From assembly GCF_900114245.1 (NCBI RefSeq), contig NZ_FOSK01000002.1:329576-393575 (forward strand): a DNA stretch of 64,000 nt. The letters run 5' to 3'. The notes beneath the pieces are model-generated. The model made no database searches. It was not told the DNA's origin and was given only the letters and a program-made list of their open reading frames with translations. Both the position numbers and the translations under genes were made by a program. Of this stretch, positions 1 through 9,305 are shown piece after piece. This stretch comes from Pseudovibrio ascidiaceicola (lineage in GTDB: Bacteria; Pseudomonadota; Alphaproteobacteria; Rhizobiales; Stappiaceae). The number at the start of each line of letters is the position of its first letter. Positions within the stretch are counted from its first letter, which is position 1.

Positions 1-177
1 AAGCGCGGTTTCAGCAAAGGCCCTCGTGAAGGTGGCCGCGATGGTGGCAAGCCAAGCTTCAGCAAAGGCCCACGTGGCGGCGGCAAGAGCTTTGGCGGCG
101 ATAAAGCGCGTGGTGGTCGCCCGGGTGGTGATCGCTCAGGCGCACCTCGTGGAAACAAAGGCGGCAGAAAATCGTGA
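1..177 (+). CDS. C-terminal tail of probable rRNA pseudouridine synthase (5' end outside window)
   Basis: Frame 1 is open from the window edge to a TGA at 175-177 and encodes 58 residues made almost only of Gly, Arg, Lys, Ser and Asp (KGPRGGGK-type low-complexity repeats). Such basic glycine-rich tails are known at the C-terminus of RluB/RsuA-type pseudouridine synthases in alphaproteobacteria, which often sit directly upstream of rsmD. The tail probably binds RNA. The stop codon overlaps the GTG start of rsmD by four bases, so the two are translationally coupled. The catalytic domain is not in the window, so the family call rests on tail composition and gene order; a DEAD-box helicase tail is an alternative. 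Confidence 0.55.
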   Translation, partial: KRGFSKGPREGGRDGGKPSFSKGPRGGGKSFGGDKARGGRPGGDRSGAPRGNKGGRKS

Positions 178-734
178 GAATTGTTGCTGGACGCTTTCGG
201 GGAACTGCTCTCGCTACGCCCAAGACACAAAATACACGGCCTACCAGTGACCGGATGAGAGAGACCATTTTTAATGTGCTCGCTCATTCCTATGACAACC
301 CGGTTCAGGATGCACGCGTTCTGGACCTGTTTGCAGGGACCGGCGCTCTTGGTCTGGAAGCGATGAGTCGAGGCGGCAAGTACTGCGTCTTTGTTGAAGA
401 AGCCGTCGAGCCGCGCGGTCTGATCCGCCGGAATGTGGAGACCACCGGACTGATGGGCGCCACAAAGATTTTGCGACGTGATGCAACATCTTTAGGGGAA
501 GCGGGAACGATTGCCCCGTTTGACCTGGTGTTTCTGGATCCGCCCTACCGCAACGAGCTGGGCGAGAAGGCCTTGGCAAGTGCAGTGGCTGGTGGTTGGC
601 TCAATGAGGGCGCACTTTGCATCTGGGAAGAAGATGCGAGTGTTTCTCCAGTAATCCCTGATGGGTTTGAAGGGCTGGATGTGCGCCATGCGGGCGACAG
701 CCAAATCCTCATTCTCCGCTACAACGGCGTGTAG
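174..734 (+). CDS. rsmD: 16S rRNA (guanine(966)-N(2))-methyltransferase RsmD
   Basis: This 186-residue protein has the usual RsmD length. It starts MRIVAGRFRG, as RsmD proteins do. The SAM-binding motif DLFAGTGALGLEA is near residue 51, and the catalytic NPPY-type motif appears as DPPY near residue 122. It methylates G966 of 16S rRNA during 30S assembly in the cytoplasm. The GTG start overlaps the stop of the upstream RNA-modification gene (GTGA), indicating an operon of two rRNA-modifying enzymes. A strong terminator follows 33 bases after the stop. Confidence 0.93.
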   Translation: MRIVAGRFRGTALATPKTQNTRPTSDRMRETIFNVLAHSYDNPVQDARVLDLFAGTGALGLEAMSRGGKYCVFVEEAVEPRGLIRRNVETTGLMGATKILRRDATSLGEAGTIAPFDLVFLDPPYRNELGEKALASAVAGGWLNEGALCIWEEDASVSPVIPDGFEGLDVRHAGDSQILILRYNGV

Positions 735-766
735 CTCAGAGCGACCCTATATATAAAGAGTAGATG

Positions 767-804
767 AAGGCCTTTCCGATGTGGTTTCGGGAAGGCCTTT
801 TTTT
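767..804 (+). terminator. Intrinsic terminator of the rsmD operon
   Basis: A 13-bp stem (767-779 with 788-800, one G-T pair) around an eight-base loop is followed by a run of T up to 804. It lies 33 bases after the rsmD stop. Confidence 0.9.
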
Positions 805-1568
805 GTTGCCCTCCCCTCTTCACGCTGATTGGACTGCTGCTGTGCCGTGTAAGTGGGCTAGGGGATGTCGCGGGACGACGAGAACTGCACGCAGAGGTGC
901 CCTTGCGTCTTTAGCCGAGGTGTTGTGGCAGGTGGTTGCTGTCTGGCAGTTTGAGGTGGTGGCACCGTGCTGTGGCAGAGAGCTTGGTCCGGTGCAGATG
1001 GGCTGGAGGGATACATTGACCCTCGGCCTCTTAAAAAGCAGAGATTTGCGGGATTGGGCCTCACAGTTCACATAGCAGCGCGTCAGTCCTCAAAAGAACG
1101 CAAAATTCCCCAAAACAACGCAAAATACGAATACTTGTAATTACTATCAATGTACTTATCGGGGAATATTGATCATTCCTGATAGAGATCCACATTGTGC
1201 CTATGATTCGAATGACGCAGGTTGCATACGAAAAGAGCTCGCAAATCTGCGTAATGATTTTTTAACAAACAATAACAATGACTTAATTCAATGATCAGCA
1301 CCCCTGAATTACGTTTGTTACATCTACTTAGTTTGGGATAAAAGCGTTGCAGGAATGAAACAGCGATTTCGATTAGCTTGATAACTCTAGGTTATTTTTA
1401 GAGTTATTATTGCATCCATAAGCATGTGCTGGCATCAATTGCTGCAGGGAATTCGCGTACACAACAATAAAATTAGTTTTGCTTAGGTAGCATTTGGGCC
1501 ACCTTAAGTAGTTTCGTCAATTAACCTTGTTTGAGGAGTGGGTTTCTACCCGATTTAGGAGTCGAATT
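805..1568. other. Long intergenic region / porin upstream region
   Basis: No convincing gene lies here. The left part (805-1075) is GC-rich and its open frames look like chance. The right part (1080-1560) is AT-rich and probably holds the porin promoter and a long leader. Visible structure: a 16-base direct repeat with one mismatch (1091-1106 and 1111-1126, 20-base period), and an inverted repeat with 9-bp arms 1381-1389 and 1399-1407. The 20-base period would place two protein sites on the same face of the helix. Confidence 0.5.
1381..1407. repeat. Inverted repeat upstream of the porin gene
   Basis: Perfect 9-bp arms ATAACTCTA and TAGAGTTAT are separated by nine bases, 162 bases before the porin start. 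It could be an operator or a leader RNA hairpin; the sequence alone does not decide. Confidence 0.45.
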
Positions 1569-2870
1569 ATGCGCCACTTTACAACTAGCGCCGCAGCAGC
1601 GCTTATGATGAGTGCCACTCCGGTCCTTGCAGCCGATCTTCCCGTTGCACCGGAGCCCGTAGAATATGTCCAGATTTGTGACGCCTACGGTACTGGATAT
1701 TTTTATATTCCAGGCACTGATACCTGTTTGAGAATTCGCGGTCGTGTTCGTGCTGAATACCGTTTCAACAATTTTGGGGCGGCCCCAAGCGACTGGTCTG
1801 AGCGGACAAGAAATTCAACATCCACTCGTGCACGTGGCTACCTCCGCATGGACGCCCGAACTCAAACAGAATACGGCTTGCTTCGTGCTTATATCGATTT
1901 GTTCGGAACAGTCGACACACCTGGCTTTATTCAGGATGACAGCTCTGTTCCTAACGTGAACAACCCGGTCGGCTCATTTGGAGTTGAACAGGACAACACT
2001 GTAATGACGCTAGATTATGCGTTCGTACAGTTTGGCGGTATGACCATCGGTCGTGCACAGTCCTTCTATGACTTCTGGACCGGTTATGCCTACGGTGCGA
2101 TCACCACCGTTGCGTACTCTGACCAAAACCTCTGGCTTGCTGGTTACACCTTCGATCTGGGTAACGGCTTGTCCACCAGCTGGTCTGTAGAAGACAGAAC
2201 AGCTCGCCAGCAGAACCTCTTTACTGGTGAATATCTTGACTCAACCGGATTTAACCAAGGCTACGGTGGCATGCGCTTCCCAGACCTTGTTGCTAACATC
2301 CGCCTTGACCAAGGTTGGGGTTCCGCACAGATCATGGGTGCTTTGACAGAGATCCGTTATCTGGAATCTTACCCATCAGGCCTTCTTGGTTGGGCTGTCG
2401 GTGGTGGCCTTGAGTTCAATATCCCATGGTTCACCAGCTATCTTTCCGGCTTCCAGGGTGTTGTTCAGGCAACCTTCTCTCAGGGCGCACTTGGTTACGT
2501 TAACAGTGACTGGCAGAACGTTGTCTGGGATGCAACCTCACTTACAGATGGCGAAGACGGCATTGCAACCGGTTGGTCCATCGCATGGGGTTTCCAAGCT
2601 GACTTCTCTCCTGAATGGAATGCAGCAATCCAGGCTTCTTTTGCTAATGCACGCTCCAAGTTCCTTTGGAACCAAAACCAGTGGGATGTTGTTGGTAAGA
2701 TTGGCTGGACACCAGTTAGCGGCTTCGAAATTGGTACTGAAGTTGCATACCGTAACGTAGGCTTAGGTGATCTTTATCCAGATAACTCTACTAACGGCGG
2801 CAACCCAACTCGCCCACTCGGCCAACAGGATATCATCTCAGTCCTGCTCCGTGTTCAACGGGACTTCTGA
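1569..2870 (+). CDS. Alphaproteobacterial outer-membrane porin (Porin_2 family)
   Basis: This is a 433-residue porin forming a passive diffusion channel in the outer membrane. The ATG at 1569 is chosen over an upstream in-frame ATG because AGGAG sits eight bases before it and because it gives a proper signal peptide (MRHFTTSAAAALMMSATPVLA, cleaved after ALA). The mature N-terminus DLPVAPEPVEYVQICDAYG and the following CLRIRGRVRAEYRF match the Porin_2 family (PF02530) of Rhizobiales. The chain ends in a C-terminal phenylalanine, as needed for BAM-dependent barrel assembly. A long AT-rich leader and a strong terminator suggest a highly expressed monocistronic gene. Confidence 0.93.
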   Translation: MRHFTTSAAAALMMSATPVLAADLPVAPEPVEYVQICDAYGTGYFYIPGTDTCLRIRGRVRAEYRFNNFGAAPSDWSERTRNSTSTRARGYLRMDARTQTEYGLLRAYIDLFGTVDTPGFIQDDSSVPNVNNPVGSFGVEQDNTVMTLDYAFVQFGGMTIGRAQSFYDFWTGYAYGAITTVAYSDQNLWLAGYTFDLGNGLSTSWSVEDRTARQQNLFTGEYLDSTGFNQGYGGMRFPDLVANIRLDQGWGSAQIMGALTEIRYLESYPSGLLGWAVGGGLEFNIPWFTSYLSGFQGVVQATFSQGALGYVNSDWQNVVWDATSLTDGEDGIATGWSIAWGFQADFSPEWNAAIQASFANARSKFLWNQNQWDVVGKIGWTPVSGFEIGTEVAYRNVGLGDLYPDNSTNGGNPTRPLGQQDIISVLLRVQRDF

Positions 2871-2922
2871 GGCCACATGTCAGAACCCATCGATCACCTA
2901 GTGTGATCGAGAATACGAACTG

Positions 2923-2960
2923 GAAGAGGCGGATCATTGATCCGCCTCTTCTGGTTTTTT
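2923..2960. terminator. Bidirectional terminator between porin and mutL
   Basis: A perfect 13-bp GC-rich stem (2923-2935 with 2939-2951) and a three-base loop are followed by a T-tract on the plus strand. It sits between the convergent porin and mutL genes. A second small hairpin (2891-2909, CGATCAC/GTGATCG) lies between it and the porin stop. Confidence 0.88.
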
Positions 2961-2970
2961 GCTATGAAGA

Positions 2971-4932
2971 CTAATGACGCCCAAACAAGCGCTCAATGTC
3001 GGAGAGCTTCAGCTCAATCCATGTTGGCCTACCGTGATTGCATTGCCCTGATTTTGGCGTTGCTTCCATATCACGAAGTAGGTTGTCCATCTCTTCAGGC
3101 CGCATTCTCCGCCCTGCTCTGATTGATCCGTGACATGCCATTGTCGCAGCAACGAGATCCAGTTTTTCTCTGATACGGGTTGAGCTGTCGAACTCTGCAA
3201 AATCATCCGCAAGATCCTGCACAAGCGCTTTGATGTTTAGACGTTTAAGCATGGATGGAGTTTCTCGCACCGCGATTGCCCCAGGACCGAAGCGCTCCAG
3301 AACAAGGCCGACTTCTTCCAGTTCCGTAGCACGTTCTTCCAATCGTGCAACATCCTCTTCAGGAAGGTCGACAATTTCCGGGATGAGGAGCATCTGCCGG
3401 GATACATCGCGCTTCGAAAGATCCTCTTTCAGCTGTTCATAGACAAGACGTTCATGGGCTGCATGCTGGTCTACGATAACTAAGCCGTCTTTGGTTTGCG
3501 ACACGATATAGGTTTCGTGGATTTGCGCTCTGGCGGCCCCTAGCGGGAAGTTTTCGCGATCGTCCGGTAACTGGTGTCCGTGGGCTCGCGAGTCTGCGGA
3601 TGGCGCATCGACCAAATGATAGGCCTGCGTTCCCTGCTCGTTCGCCTGCAGCTGTGGCTGCGATTGATCCAGTGGGCCAGAATAAGGCGCATTCGCTTCC
3701 ATCAAGCCTAACTGCGTTTCACTGGATCCGACTTCAGGTATATCTGCAGCGCTCCACGCGCGTGCAGCGTCTTCTTCTGGTCGATAGGATGATTGTTGCC
3801 ATGAATAGCTTTGAGGGGCCTCTCTATGACCTTGAGGTGAATGCACGGATGCCCCTGAATGAACATTAAAACCTGCGCTTTGTCCCATTGGGCGGATGGC
3901 GTTGATTGCGGATTGGGTATTTGCAGTGGATGCTCTGAAGCCAGACTGGACGAAGGCATTTTTCAGCGCACCAATCATCAATCCGCGAACCAGCTGTCCA
4001 TCTCGAAAGCGCACATCCGCCTTTGCTGGATGTACGTTTACATCCACCTGGTGCGGGTCAAGGTCGATGTTGAGCACTACAATCGGATGACGATCACGCG
4101 ATAGCACATCTGAATATGCTGCTTTTAGAGAACCCAAAAGCAACTTATCCCTGACCGGGCGGCCATTTACGAAGAAGAACTGGTGTTGCGAGTTGGCGCG
4201 GTGGAAGGTTGGCAGGCCTGCATATCCATACAGATGCACCCCTTCTCTCAGCGCCTCAATCTCCATGGCGTTTTTTGTAAATTCTGCACCGAGTATTTGC
4301 CCGATCCGGGCGAGATCCGCATCATCTCCGGTGCAAGCTGGCAGTTCCAGCTGCCGTCGATCTGATCCAGAGAGTGTGAATCTGACTGTTGGATTTGCAA
4401 GTGCGATGCGCTTGATGATTTCTGTGATCGCTGTTGCTTCAGCACGGTCGGACTTTAGGAACTTCAGACGTGCGGGCACGGAGAAGAAGATATCTTTTAC
4501 TTCTACGCGCGTTCCAGAGTTCAGTGCAGCAGGTTCGATATCATTGTTCTGGCCACCTTCAACCTCAATTTTCCAGGCGTGAGGCTCTGAAGCGTGGCGT
4601 GTGGTTATTTCCAGGCGTGAGATCGCGCCAATAGATGGCAGCGCTTCTCCACGAAAGCCCATGGTTCGGATGTCCATAAGATCATCTTCAGGCAGTTTGG
4701 ATGTGCAGTGGCGGCGGACAGCGAGTTGAAGGTCTTCCTTCGTCATTCCCGCACCATTGTCCGTGATGCGCAGCAGGCTTTTCCCACCAGTTGCGGTGAC
4801 AATCTCGATGCGCGTTGCACCGGCATCAACTGCGTTTTCAACCAGCTCCTTGACGACACTCGCAGGCCGCTCGATCACTTCACCAGCGGCAATTCTGTTG
4901 ATTGTCGTATCGCTAAGTTGTCTTACCGCCAT
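2971..4932 (-). CDS. mutL: DNA mismatch repair protein MutL with endonuclease motif
   Basis: The 653-residue protein has a GHKL ATPase domain: IAAGEVIERPASVVKELVENAVDAG near residue 15, DNGAGM near residue 57, and GFRGEALPSI near residue 92. A Pro/Gln-rich linker (about 340-450) leads to the C-terminal dimerisation domain. This carries DQHAAHERLVYE near residues 487-498, matching the DQHA(X)2E(X)4E metal-dependent nicking motif known from MutL of bacteria that lack MutH. It therefore probably nicks the daughter strand itself. It is monocistronic, converges on the porin gene, and starts 200 bases from the divergent HAD gene. Confidence 0.96.
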   Translation of the reverse strand: MAVRQLSDTTINRIAAGEVIERPASVVKELVENAVDAGATRIEIVTATGGKSLLRITDNGAGMTKEDLQLAVRRHCTSKLPEDDLMDIRTMGFRGEALPSIGAISRLEITTRHASEPHAWKIEVEGGQNNDIEPAALNSGTRVEVKDIFFSVPARLKFLKSDRAEATAITEIIKRIALANPTVRFTLSGSDRRQLELPACTGDDADLARIGQILGAEFTKNAMEIEALREGVHLYGYAGLPTFHRANSQHQFFFVNGRPVRDKLLLGSLKAAYSDVLSRDRHPIVVLNIDLDPHQVDVNVHPAKADVRFRDGQLVRGLMIGALKNAFVQSGFRASTANTQSAINAIRPMGQSAGFNVHSGASVHSPQGHREAPQSYSWQQSSYRPEEDAARAWSAADIPEVGSSETQLGLMEANAPYSGPLDQSQPQLQANEQGTQAYHLVDAPSADSRAHGHQLPDDRENFPLGAARAQIHETYIVSQTKDGLVIVDQHAAHERLVYEQLKEDLSKRDVSRQMLLIPEIVDLPEEDVARLEERATELEEVGLVLERFGPGAIAVRETPSMLKRLNIKALVQDLADDFAEFDSSTRIREKLDLVAATMACHGSIRAGRRMRPEEMDNLLRDMEATPKSGQCNHGRPTWIELKLSDIERLFGRH

Positions 4933-5134
4933 AACCGCTCCGTCTTAAATATTGTCCTGCATATACATGGCGCATCCAAATCATGTTTGTGACAGAGATT
5001 TGCGTTCAGTATCCATGCGGGATGAGCAGTGATTTTATCTACTTGTCGTCGCCACTTGCTCAGGCTATGAGGATTTGGCTCAACTCTACTCTTTTTTCAA
5101 GAGCGTATCCAAGTTTCCTCCAAGAGAACATCAT

Positions 5135-5989
5135 ATGAAGCAGCAATCCCCCATCACTGGCCTCAGCCAGATTGCAGATCAGTTCAACGGCATTCTATGT
5201 GATGTCTGGGGTGTTTTACATAATGGCGTGAGCGCTTTTCCGGCAGCAATTGATGCACTTGGCACCTATAAGGCGCGCTATGGCAAACCTGTCGTGTTGA
5301 TCACAAACGCACCACGCCCTTCCAGAGAGATTGAAGAGCACCTTCGCAGTTTGGGTGTTCCCAGAGCCTGTTACGACTCAATTGTCTCGTCCGGAGATGT
5401 CGTTCAAGCAGACCTTAGAGCTATTGATCACGCAAAAGTCTACCACATTGGTCCGAAAAAGAATCATAGCCTGTTTCATGGCGCCAGTTTTGACTTTGTG
5501 GAGCCAGACACTGCGGACATCATTGTCTGCTCGGGTTTGAACGATAGGCGCGTGGAAGAACCGGAAGATTATCGCTCTCACTTTGAAGACTTATTGAAGC
5601 TGGACCTGCCGCTCATCTGCGCAAATCCAGACATTGTCGCTGAGCAAGGTGACAAGCTGGTCTGGTGCGGTGGCGCGCTCGCAAAGCTTTATGAAGAGAT
5701 GGGTGGCCGTGTCATTATTACGGGCAAGCCTTTCCATCCGATCTACGATATGGCGCGGGCAGAACTGAATGTACACGCTGGTCGAGCGCTTGAAAAAGGA
5801 GAGATTCTTGCAATTGGTGATGGCTTACCGACTGATATCAAGGGAGCAAATGCCCAAGGTATTCCTGCACTGTTTTTGACAGAAGGCATTCATGCGGCTG
5901 ATCTTGCAGGGGATGCAGAGGCTGTTGAAAGCATGCTCAAGGCAGAAGGTCTGCAAGCGCACAGTTTCATAGGGCGTTTGAGCTGGTAA
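5135..5989 (+). CDS. HAD-superfamily sugar-phosphatase-like hydrolase (TIGR01459 type)
   Basis: The 284-residue protein resembles the NagD-like class IIA HAD hydrolases of the alphaproteobacterial TIGR01459 group. Motif I is ILCDVWGVLHNG near residue 21, motif II VLITNAPRP, motif III lysine in ITGKPFHPIY, and motif IV IGDGLPTDIKGA. The second nucleophile-site Asp (DxD) is replaced by Trp in DVWG, which is usual for this group. The substrate is unknown, probably a small phosphorylated metabolite in the cytoplasm. The ATG at 5135 is preferred to an upstream in-frame TTG at 5075, which would add 20 non-conserved residues. Confidence 0.85.
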   Translation: MKQQSPITGLSQIADQFNGILCDVWGVLHNGVSAFPAAIDALGTYKARYGKPVVLITNAPRPSREIEEHLRSLGVPRACYDSIVSSGDVVQADLRAIDHAKVYHIGPKKNHSLFHGASFDFVEPDTADIIVCSGLNDRRVEEPEDYRSHFEDLLKLDLPLICANPDIVAEQGDKLVWCGGALAKLYEEMGGRVIITGKPFHPIYDMARAELNVHAGRALEKGEILAIGDGLPTDIKGANAQGIPALFLTEGIHAADLAGDAEAVESMLKAEGLQAHSFIGRLSW

Positions 5990-6085
5990 GACGAAAGCAG
6001 TCTGCGCCATTTCAGGTCAAGCAAACTGCTTTTGAAGTTCTTATTGGTGGGCTGCAGCCCACTGACAATATGATCGCAAGGAAAA

Positions 6086-6760
6086 TCAGGCGAACAGCTT
6101 GTCGATATCATCCTGCTGCACATCACCGAGCATAGCATCAATCTCATCCTGAGAGACACCTTCGCCTTTGTGTTGCGGGCCATGGAGGATCAGTTCACGC
6201 TTGCGGCGCTCTTCCTCAGTCTCTTCGCCATTGCTCTCGCTTTGAGCTTCTTGCTCAAGACGTAAACGCTCGACGAAGTTGGACACACGCTCATCAATCG
6301 TGTTCAGGGTGCTGACAACCTTAGAAATGCGTTGTCCGGTAATATCCTGAAACGCGCAGGCCTGAAAAATCTCCATAACCTGATTGTTGACGGTGTCCTG
6401 GTAGGCTTGAGCATCATCAGAATCAGCTGCCATAATGGCCTCAGCTGCTTCCATGATTGAATGTGTTGCTTCCTCTGTTGAAGAAACAATAGCGTCCAGC
6501 TCCCGACCAGCATCAGGGATATGATTGTCTCTCATATCTGCGACACGAAGCTTACTGATCTCGGCTTTCATCCGCGCAATTTCCGCGCCGATTTCTGCCA
6601 GTTCCATGGTCACTGCAGGTTGGATATGTTCAATGATGTCCCCCATTGAACCTGTCATAACCTCTGCAAGACCCATCACATCAGTTAGTGTGACTTCGCT
6701 GGATTTCTCACGGCTTTCTTCCAGAAAATCGATGAGTTGCTGAATATCAATTTTGGTCAA
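6086..6760 (-). CDS. cheZ: CheZ-family protein phosphatase of phospho-CheY
   Basis: The 224-residue, mostly helical, acidic protein carries the CheZ catalytic region CAFQDITGQRISKV, whose Gln aligns with the catalytic glutamine of enterobacterial CheZ (FQDLTGQ). The C-terminal peptide DDIDKLFA corresponds to the CheY-binding tail. It should dephosphorylate CheY and end the motor signal. The cheY gene lies just upstream on the same strand, supporting a two-gene unit. The start is uncertain: a TTG at 6760 has GGGAAGAG before it, while the longest frame opens at another TTG at 6808; there is no good ATG. A second CheZ-like gene lies at 51625-52374. Confidence 0.85.
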   Translation of the reverse strand: MTKIDIQQLIDFLEESREKSSEVTLTDVMGLAEVMTGSMGDIIEHIQPAVTMELAEIGAEIARMKAEISKLRVADMRDNHIPDAGRELDAIVSSTEEATHSIMEAAEAIMAADSDDAQAYQDTVNNQVMEIFQACAFQDITGQRISKVVSTLNTIDERVSNFVERLRLEQEAQSESNGEETEEERRKRELILHGPQHKGEGVSQDEIDAMLGDVQQDDIDKLFA

Positions 6761-6935
6761 AACACTCTTCCCTTTGCCTGAGTAGGGAACGTCTCCTCCA
6801 GCAGGCAAAATCGCCTGCCGGGACAGAGCTCTACCCGACCTTGTAACCGGTCAGTTGGGTGCACAGAAGGGTTGGGGCGCTATCGTTATCGCGTCCTCAC
6901 CCCAGCCCATATTCTTCAATTGTGCGCAAAGCAAA

Positions 6936-7319
6936 TTAGTCGGCAAAAACCGCTTCGATTTTGCCTTTAAGAGTTTGCGCGTTAAACGGCTTAACGATGT
7001 AGTTGTTAACCCCTGCCTTTTTGGCAGCGATCACGTTTTCCGTTTTAGACTCAGCCGTCACCATGATGAATGGCGTCTTACACAGAGCAGCATCCTGCCT
7101 GACCTGCTTGAGCAGCTCATAGCCAGTCATAGGTTCCATGTTCCAATCCGAGATCACCAGGCCGTAACGGCGCTGCTTCATTTTCTCGTAGGCCTCAGTG
7201 CCATCAGCCGCATCATCGATGTCCGTAAAGCCAAGTTGCTTCAACAAGTTCCGAATGATTCGAATCATGGTCTTATAATCATCGACAACCAAAATTGGCA
7301 TCTGAAGATCAAGGGCCAT
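6936..7319 (-). CDS. cheY: CheY-type single-domain response regulator
   Basis: The 127-residue protein is a bare receiver domain. The acidic pair is in LVVDDYKTM, the phospho-acceptor Asp in VISDWNMEPM, the switch Thr in MVTAES, and the conserved Lys in VKPF. With no output domain it should act on the flagellar switch. The ATG at 7319 is chosen because GGAG sits seven bases before it and the length then matches CheY; the frame extends further upstream without conserved sequence. The cheZ gene follows on the same strand. Confidence 0.92.
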   Translation of the reverse strand: MALDLQMPILVVDDYKTMIRIIRNLLKQLGFTDIDDAADGTEAYEKMKQRRYGLVISDWNMEPMTGYELLKQVRQDAALCKTPFIMVTAESKTENVIAAKKAGVNNYIVKPFNAQTLKGKIEAVFAD

Positions 7320-7599
7320 GTACAACTCCATATTCTCAAGAGGCTGTCGTTGCCTCTCTGCTATACTCACGGCGACCACGACATTGTTCGGTCACACTGG
7401 ACGCAGGTGTCCTTCCAAATAAAAGGGGTCCCCACCAATTCAACTTCGCGAAATTAACCGCCCTACGTTATAGTTAGGTTAATTTCTCCAATACGATTTC
7501 AATAATGCTAAAAGCCTAATTGTTTTTTAGAGGTCCGCTTACTAGCGTTTCCGCGCGTTTTACCGGCAATATTGCCTGTGGTTAATTCGAGGAAACACT

Positions 7600-8046
7600 A
7601 TGCTCAGCCTTCGTCCGCTCGCTTATGAAGACCTTTCAGTCGGTATGACCGAAGTTTTCGTAAAGCACGTCAGCTCTCAAGACATCGTAGGATTCGCAGA
7701 GGTTTCCGGTGACAGAAACCCAATCCATTTGTCGGAGCATTTTGCAGCTAAGACCCCTTTTAAAACTCGTATTGCGCACGGTCTTTACACCGCGAGCCTT
7801 ATCTCAGCCGTACTTGGAACGCGATTACCGGGCCCAGGTGCAATTTATTTGTCTCAATCTTTAAATTTTCGCGCGCCTGTGTATATCGGCGACGATATTG
7901 AGGTGCGCGTGAGCGTTGCAGAGCTGCTCGAGAAGGGCAATCGTGCTCGATTGGATTGCCAATGTTTGGTCGAAGGCAAGGTGGTTTTGGAGGGGGAAGC
8001 GATGGTCAAAGTCCCTGCCCGTGCCGACATGGATATTCCGCTCTAA
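7600..8046 (+). CDS. MaoC-like (R)-specific enoyl-CoA hydratase
   Basis: The 148-residue hotdog-fold protein carries the hydratase-2 motif DRNPIHLSEHFA (residues about 40-51), with the Asp and His of the known active site. AHGLYTASLIS, NFRAPVYIGDDIEV and a C-terminal beta strand follow. The family hydrates trans-2-enoyl-CoA to (R)-3-hydroxyacyl-CoA, feeding polyhydroxyalkanoate or modified fatty-acid routes. GAGGAA lies eight bases before the ATG. It stands alone, 233 bases before ribF, and the physiological substrate is not evident. Confidence 0.87.
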   Translation: MLSLRPLAYEDLSVGMTEVFVKHVSSQDIVGFAEVSGDRNPIHLSEHFAAKTPFKTRIAHGLYTASLISAVLGTRLPGPGAIYLSQSLNFRAPVYIGDDIEVRVSVAELLEKGNRARLDCQCLVEGKVVLEGEAMVKVPARADMDIPL

Positions 8047-8279
8047 GCTGAAATTCCTGCACAGAACTTAAAGTTTCTTGTGTCCGGCCCGGCAAACTCC
8101 ATCTCAAGAGCTTGACGGGGCGGACTTCTCACGGCACCGTCTCGCAAAATTCTGGATATTTAGAGTGTGTTGCGCTCTATGCATTCGTGCATCAAACTCT
8201 AAATCTGTCTATTCACGCGTATTTTAATCCGAAAACCGGAGCCACTTTTCGGAAATACGCTTTAGTGGGAAGTCAATTC

Positions 8280-9281
8280 ATGGGTGAGCCGATCAAGCAG
8301 GCACATTCTTTTCAGCATATTACCGACCTTGCGCAGTTTCCTGAAAAACTACGCGGCGGCGTTGTTGCTATTGGGAATTTTGATGGTGTTCATCGCGGAC
8401 ACCGAGCTGTCCTTGATTTAGCGCGAGATGAAGCTGCAAAGCGTGGTGTTCCGGCCCTCGCCATGACCTTTGAACCACACCCGCGCACCTTTTTCCGGCC
8501 TGATCAATCTGTGTTTCGTTTGACGCCTTCGCATGTCAAAGCTGAGATCTTTGAAGCAGAACATCTGGACGGCGTGATCGAACTGCCCTTTACAAAAGAG
8601 TTTGCCAGTATGGCTGCTGAGGATTTTGTAAAGGACATTCTGGTTGAGCGCCTTGGCATTTCCCAGAGCATTACTGGCTATGATTTCCACTTTGGGAAGG
8701 GGCGACAAGGAACACCTGAGTTTCTTGAGCAAGCTGGTGAAGCTTATAGATTTGCCGTGACCATCGTTGGAGCAGAGGGTGATGAAGGAGGAGAAATCAT
8801 CTCCTCCAGCCGTATTCGAGCCGCTCTTGCTGAAGGTGAATTGGCTGTGGCGAACGGCTTGCTTGGGTATCGTTATTTTGTTGAAGCAACCGTTCAACAT
8901 GGTGAGAAGCGTGGCCGCGAGCTGGGATACCCAACTGCGAACCTGAAGCTTGCCGATAATTGCGAGCTGAAAGAAGGCGTTTATGCCGTTCAGATCAAAA
9001 TTGACGGCGTGATGCATGATGGTGTGGCCAGTTTTGGTCGTCGTCCAACATTTGATGATGGCGCACCGCTGCTTGAAGTGCATGTGTTTGACTTCACTGG
9101 TGACTTATATGAAAAGCCAGTCACAGTCTGCTTCATCGGATTTATCCGTGCCGAACTTAAATTTGACGGTATTGAAGCCTTAATTAGCCAGATGGATCAG
9201 GATAGTGCTGAGGCACGAGCAATGATTGCCTCGATGCGTCCGCTCTCTCATCTGGACCAAATGCTCAATACCGATGGGTAA
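8280..9281 (+). CDS. ribF: Bifunctional riboflavin kinase / FAD synthetase RibF
   Basis: The 333-residue protein makes FMN from riboflavin and FAD from FMN. The N-terminal nucleotidyltransferase domain has GNFDGVHRGHRAVL, the adenylylation motif FEPHPRTFF and SSSRIRAAL. The C-terminal flavokinase domain has GRELGYPTANL and the conserved Glu in LEVHVFDF. The ATG at 8280 has GGGAAG before it; the frame is open for 56 codons further upstream but that part is not conserved. Two EamA permease genes follow, the first only 24 bases after the stop. No FMN riboswitch was recognised upstream. Confidence 0.94.
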   Translation: MGEPIKQAHSFQHITDLAQFPEKLRGGVVAIGNFDGVHRGHRAVLDLARDEAAKRGVPALAMTFEPHPRTFFRPDQSVFRLTPSHVKAEIFEAEHLDGVIELPFTKEFASMAAEDFVKDILVERLGISQSITGYDFHFGKGRQGTPEFLEQAGEAYRFAVTIVGAEGDEGGEIISSSRIRAALAEGELAVANGLLGYRYFVEATVQHGEKRGRELGYPTANLKLADNCELKEGVYAVQIKIDGVMHDGVASFGRRPTFDDGAPLLEVHVFDFTGDLYEKPVTVCFIGFIRAELKFDGIEALISQMDQDSAEARAMIASMRPLSHLDQMLNTDG

Positions 9282-9305
9282 TCCCAGTCTTTAGAAAGAT
9301 ACCTC

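Noticed and set aside
764-1075. Plus-strand open frame of 103 codons after rsmD
   Set aside because: It starts inside the rsmD terminator hairpin, lacks a ribosome site and has a Trp/Arg/Cys-rich composition typical of non-coding GC-rich sequence.
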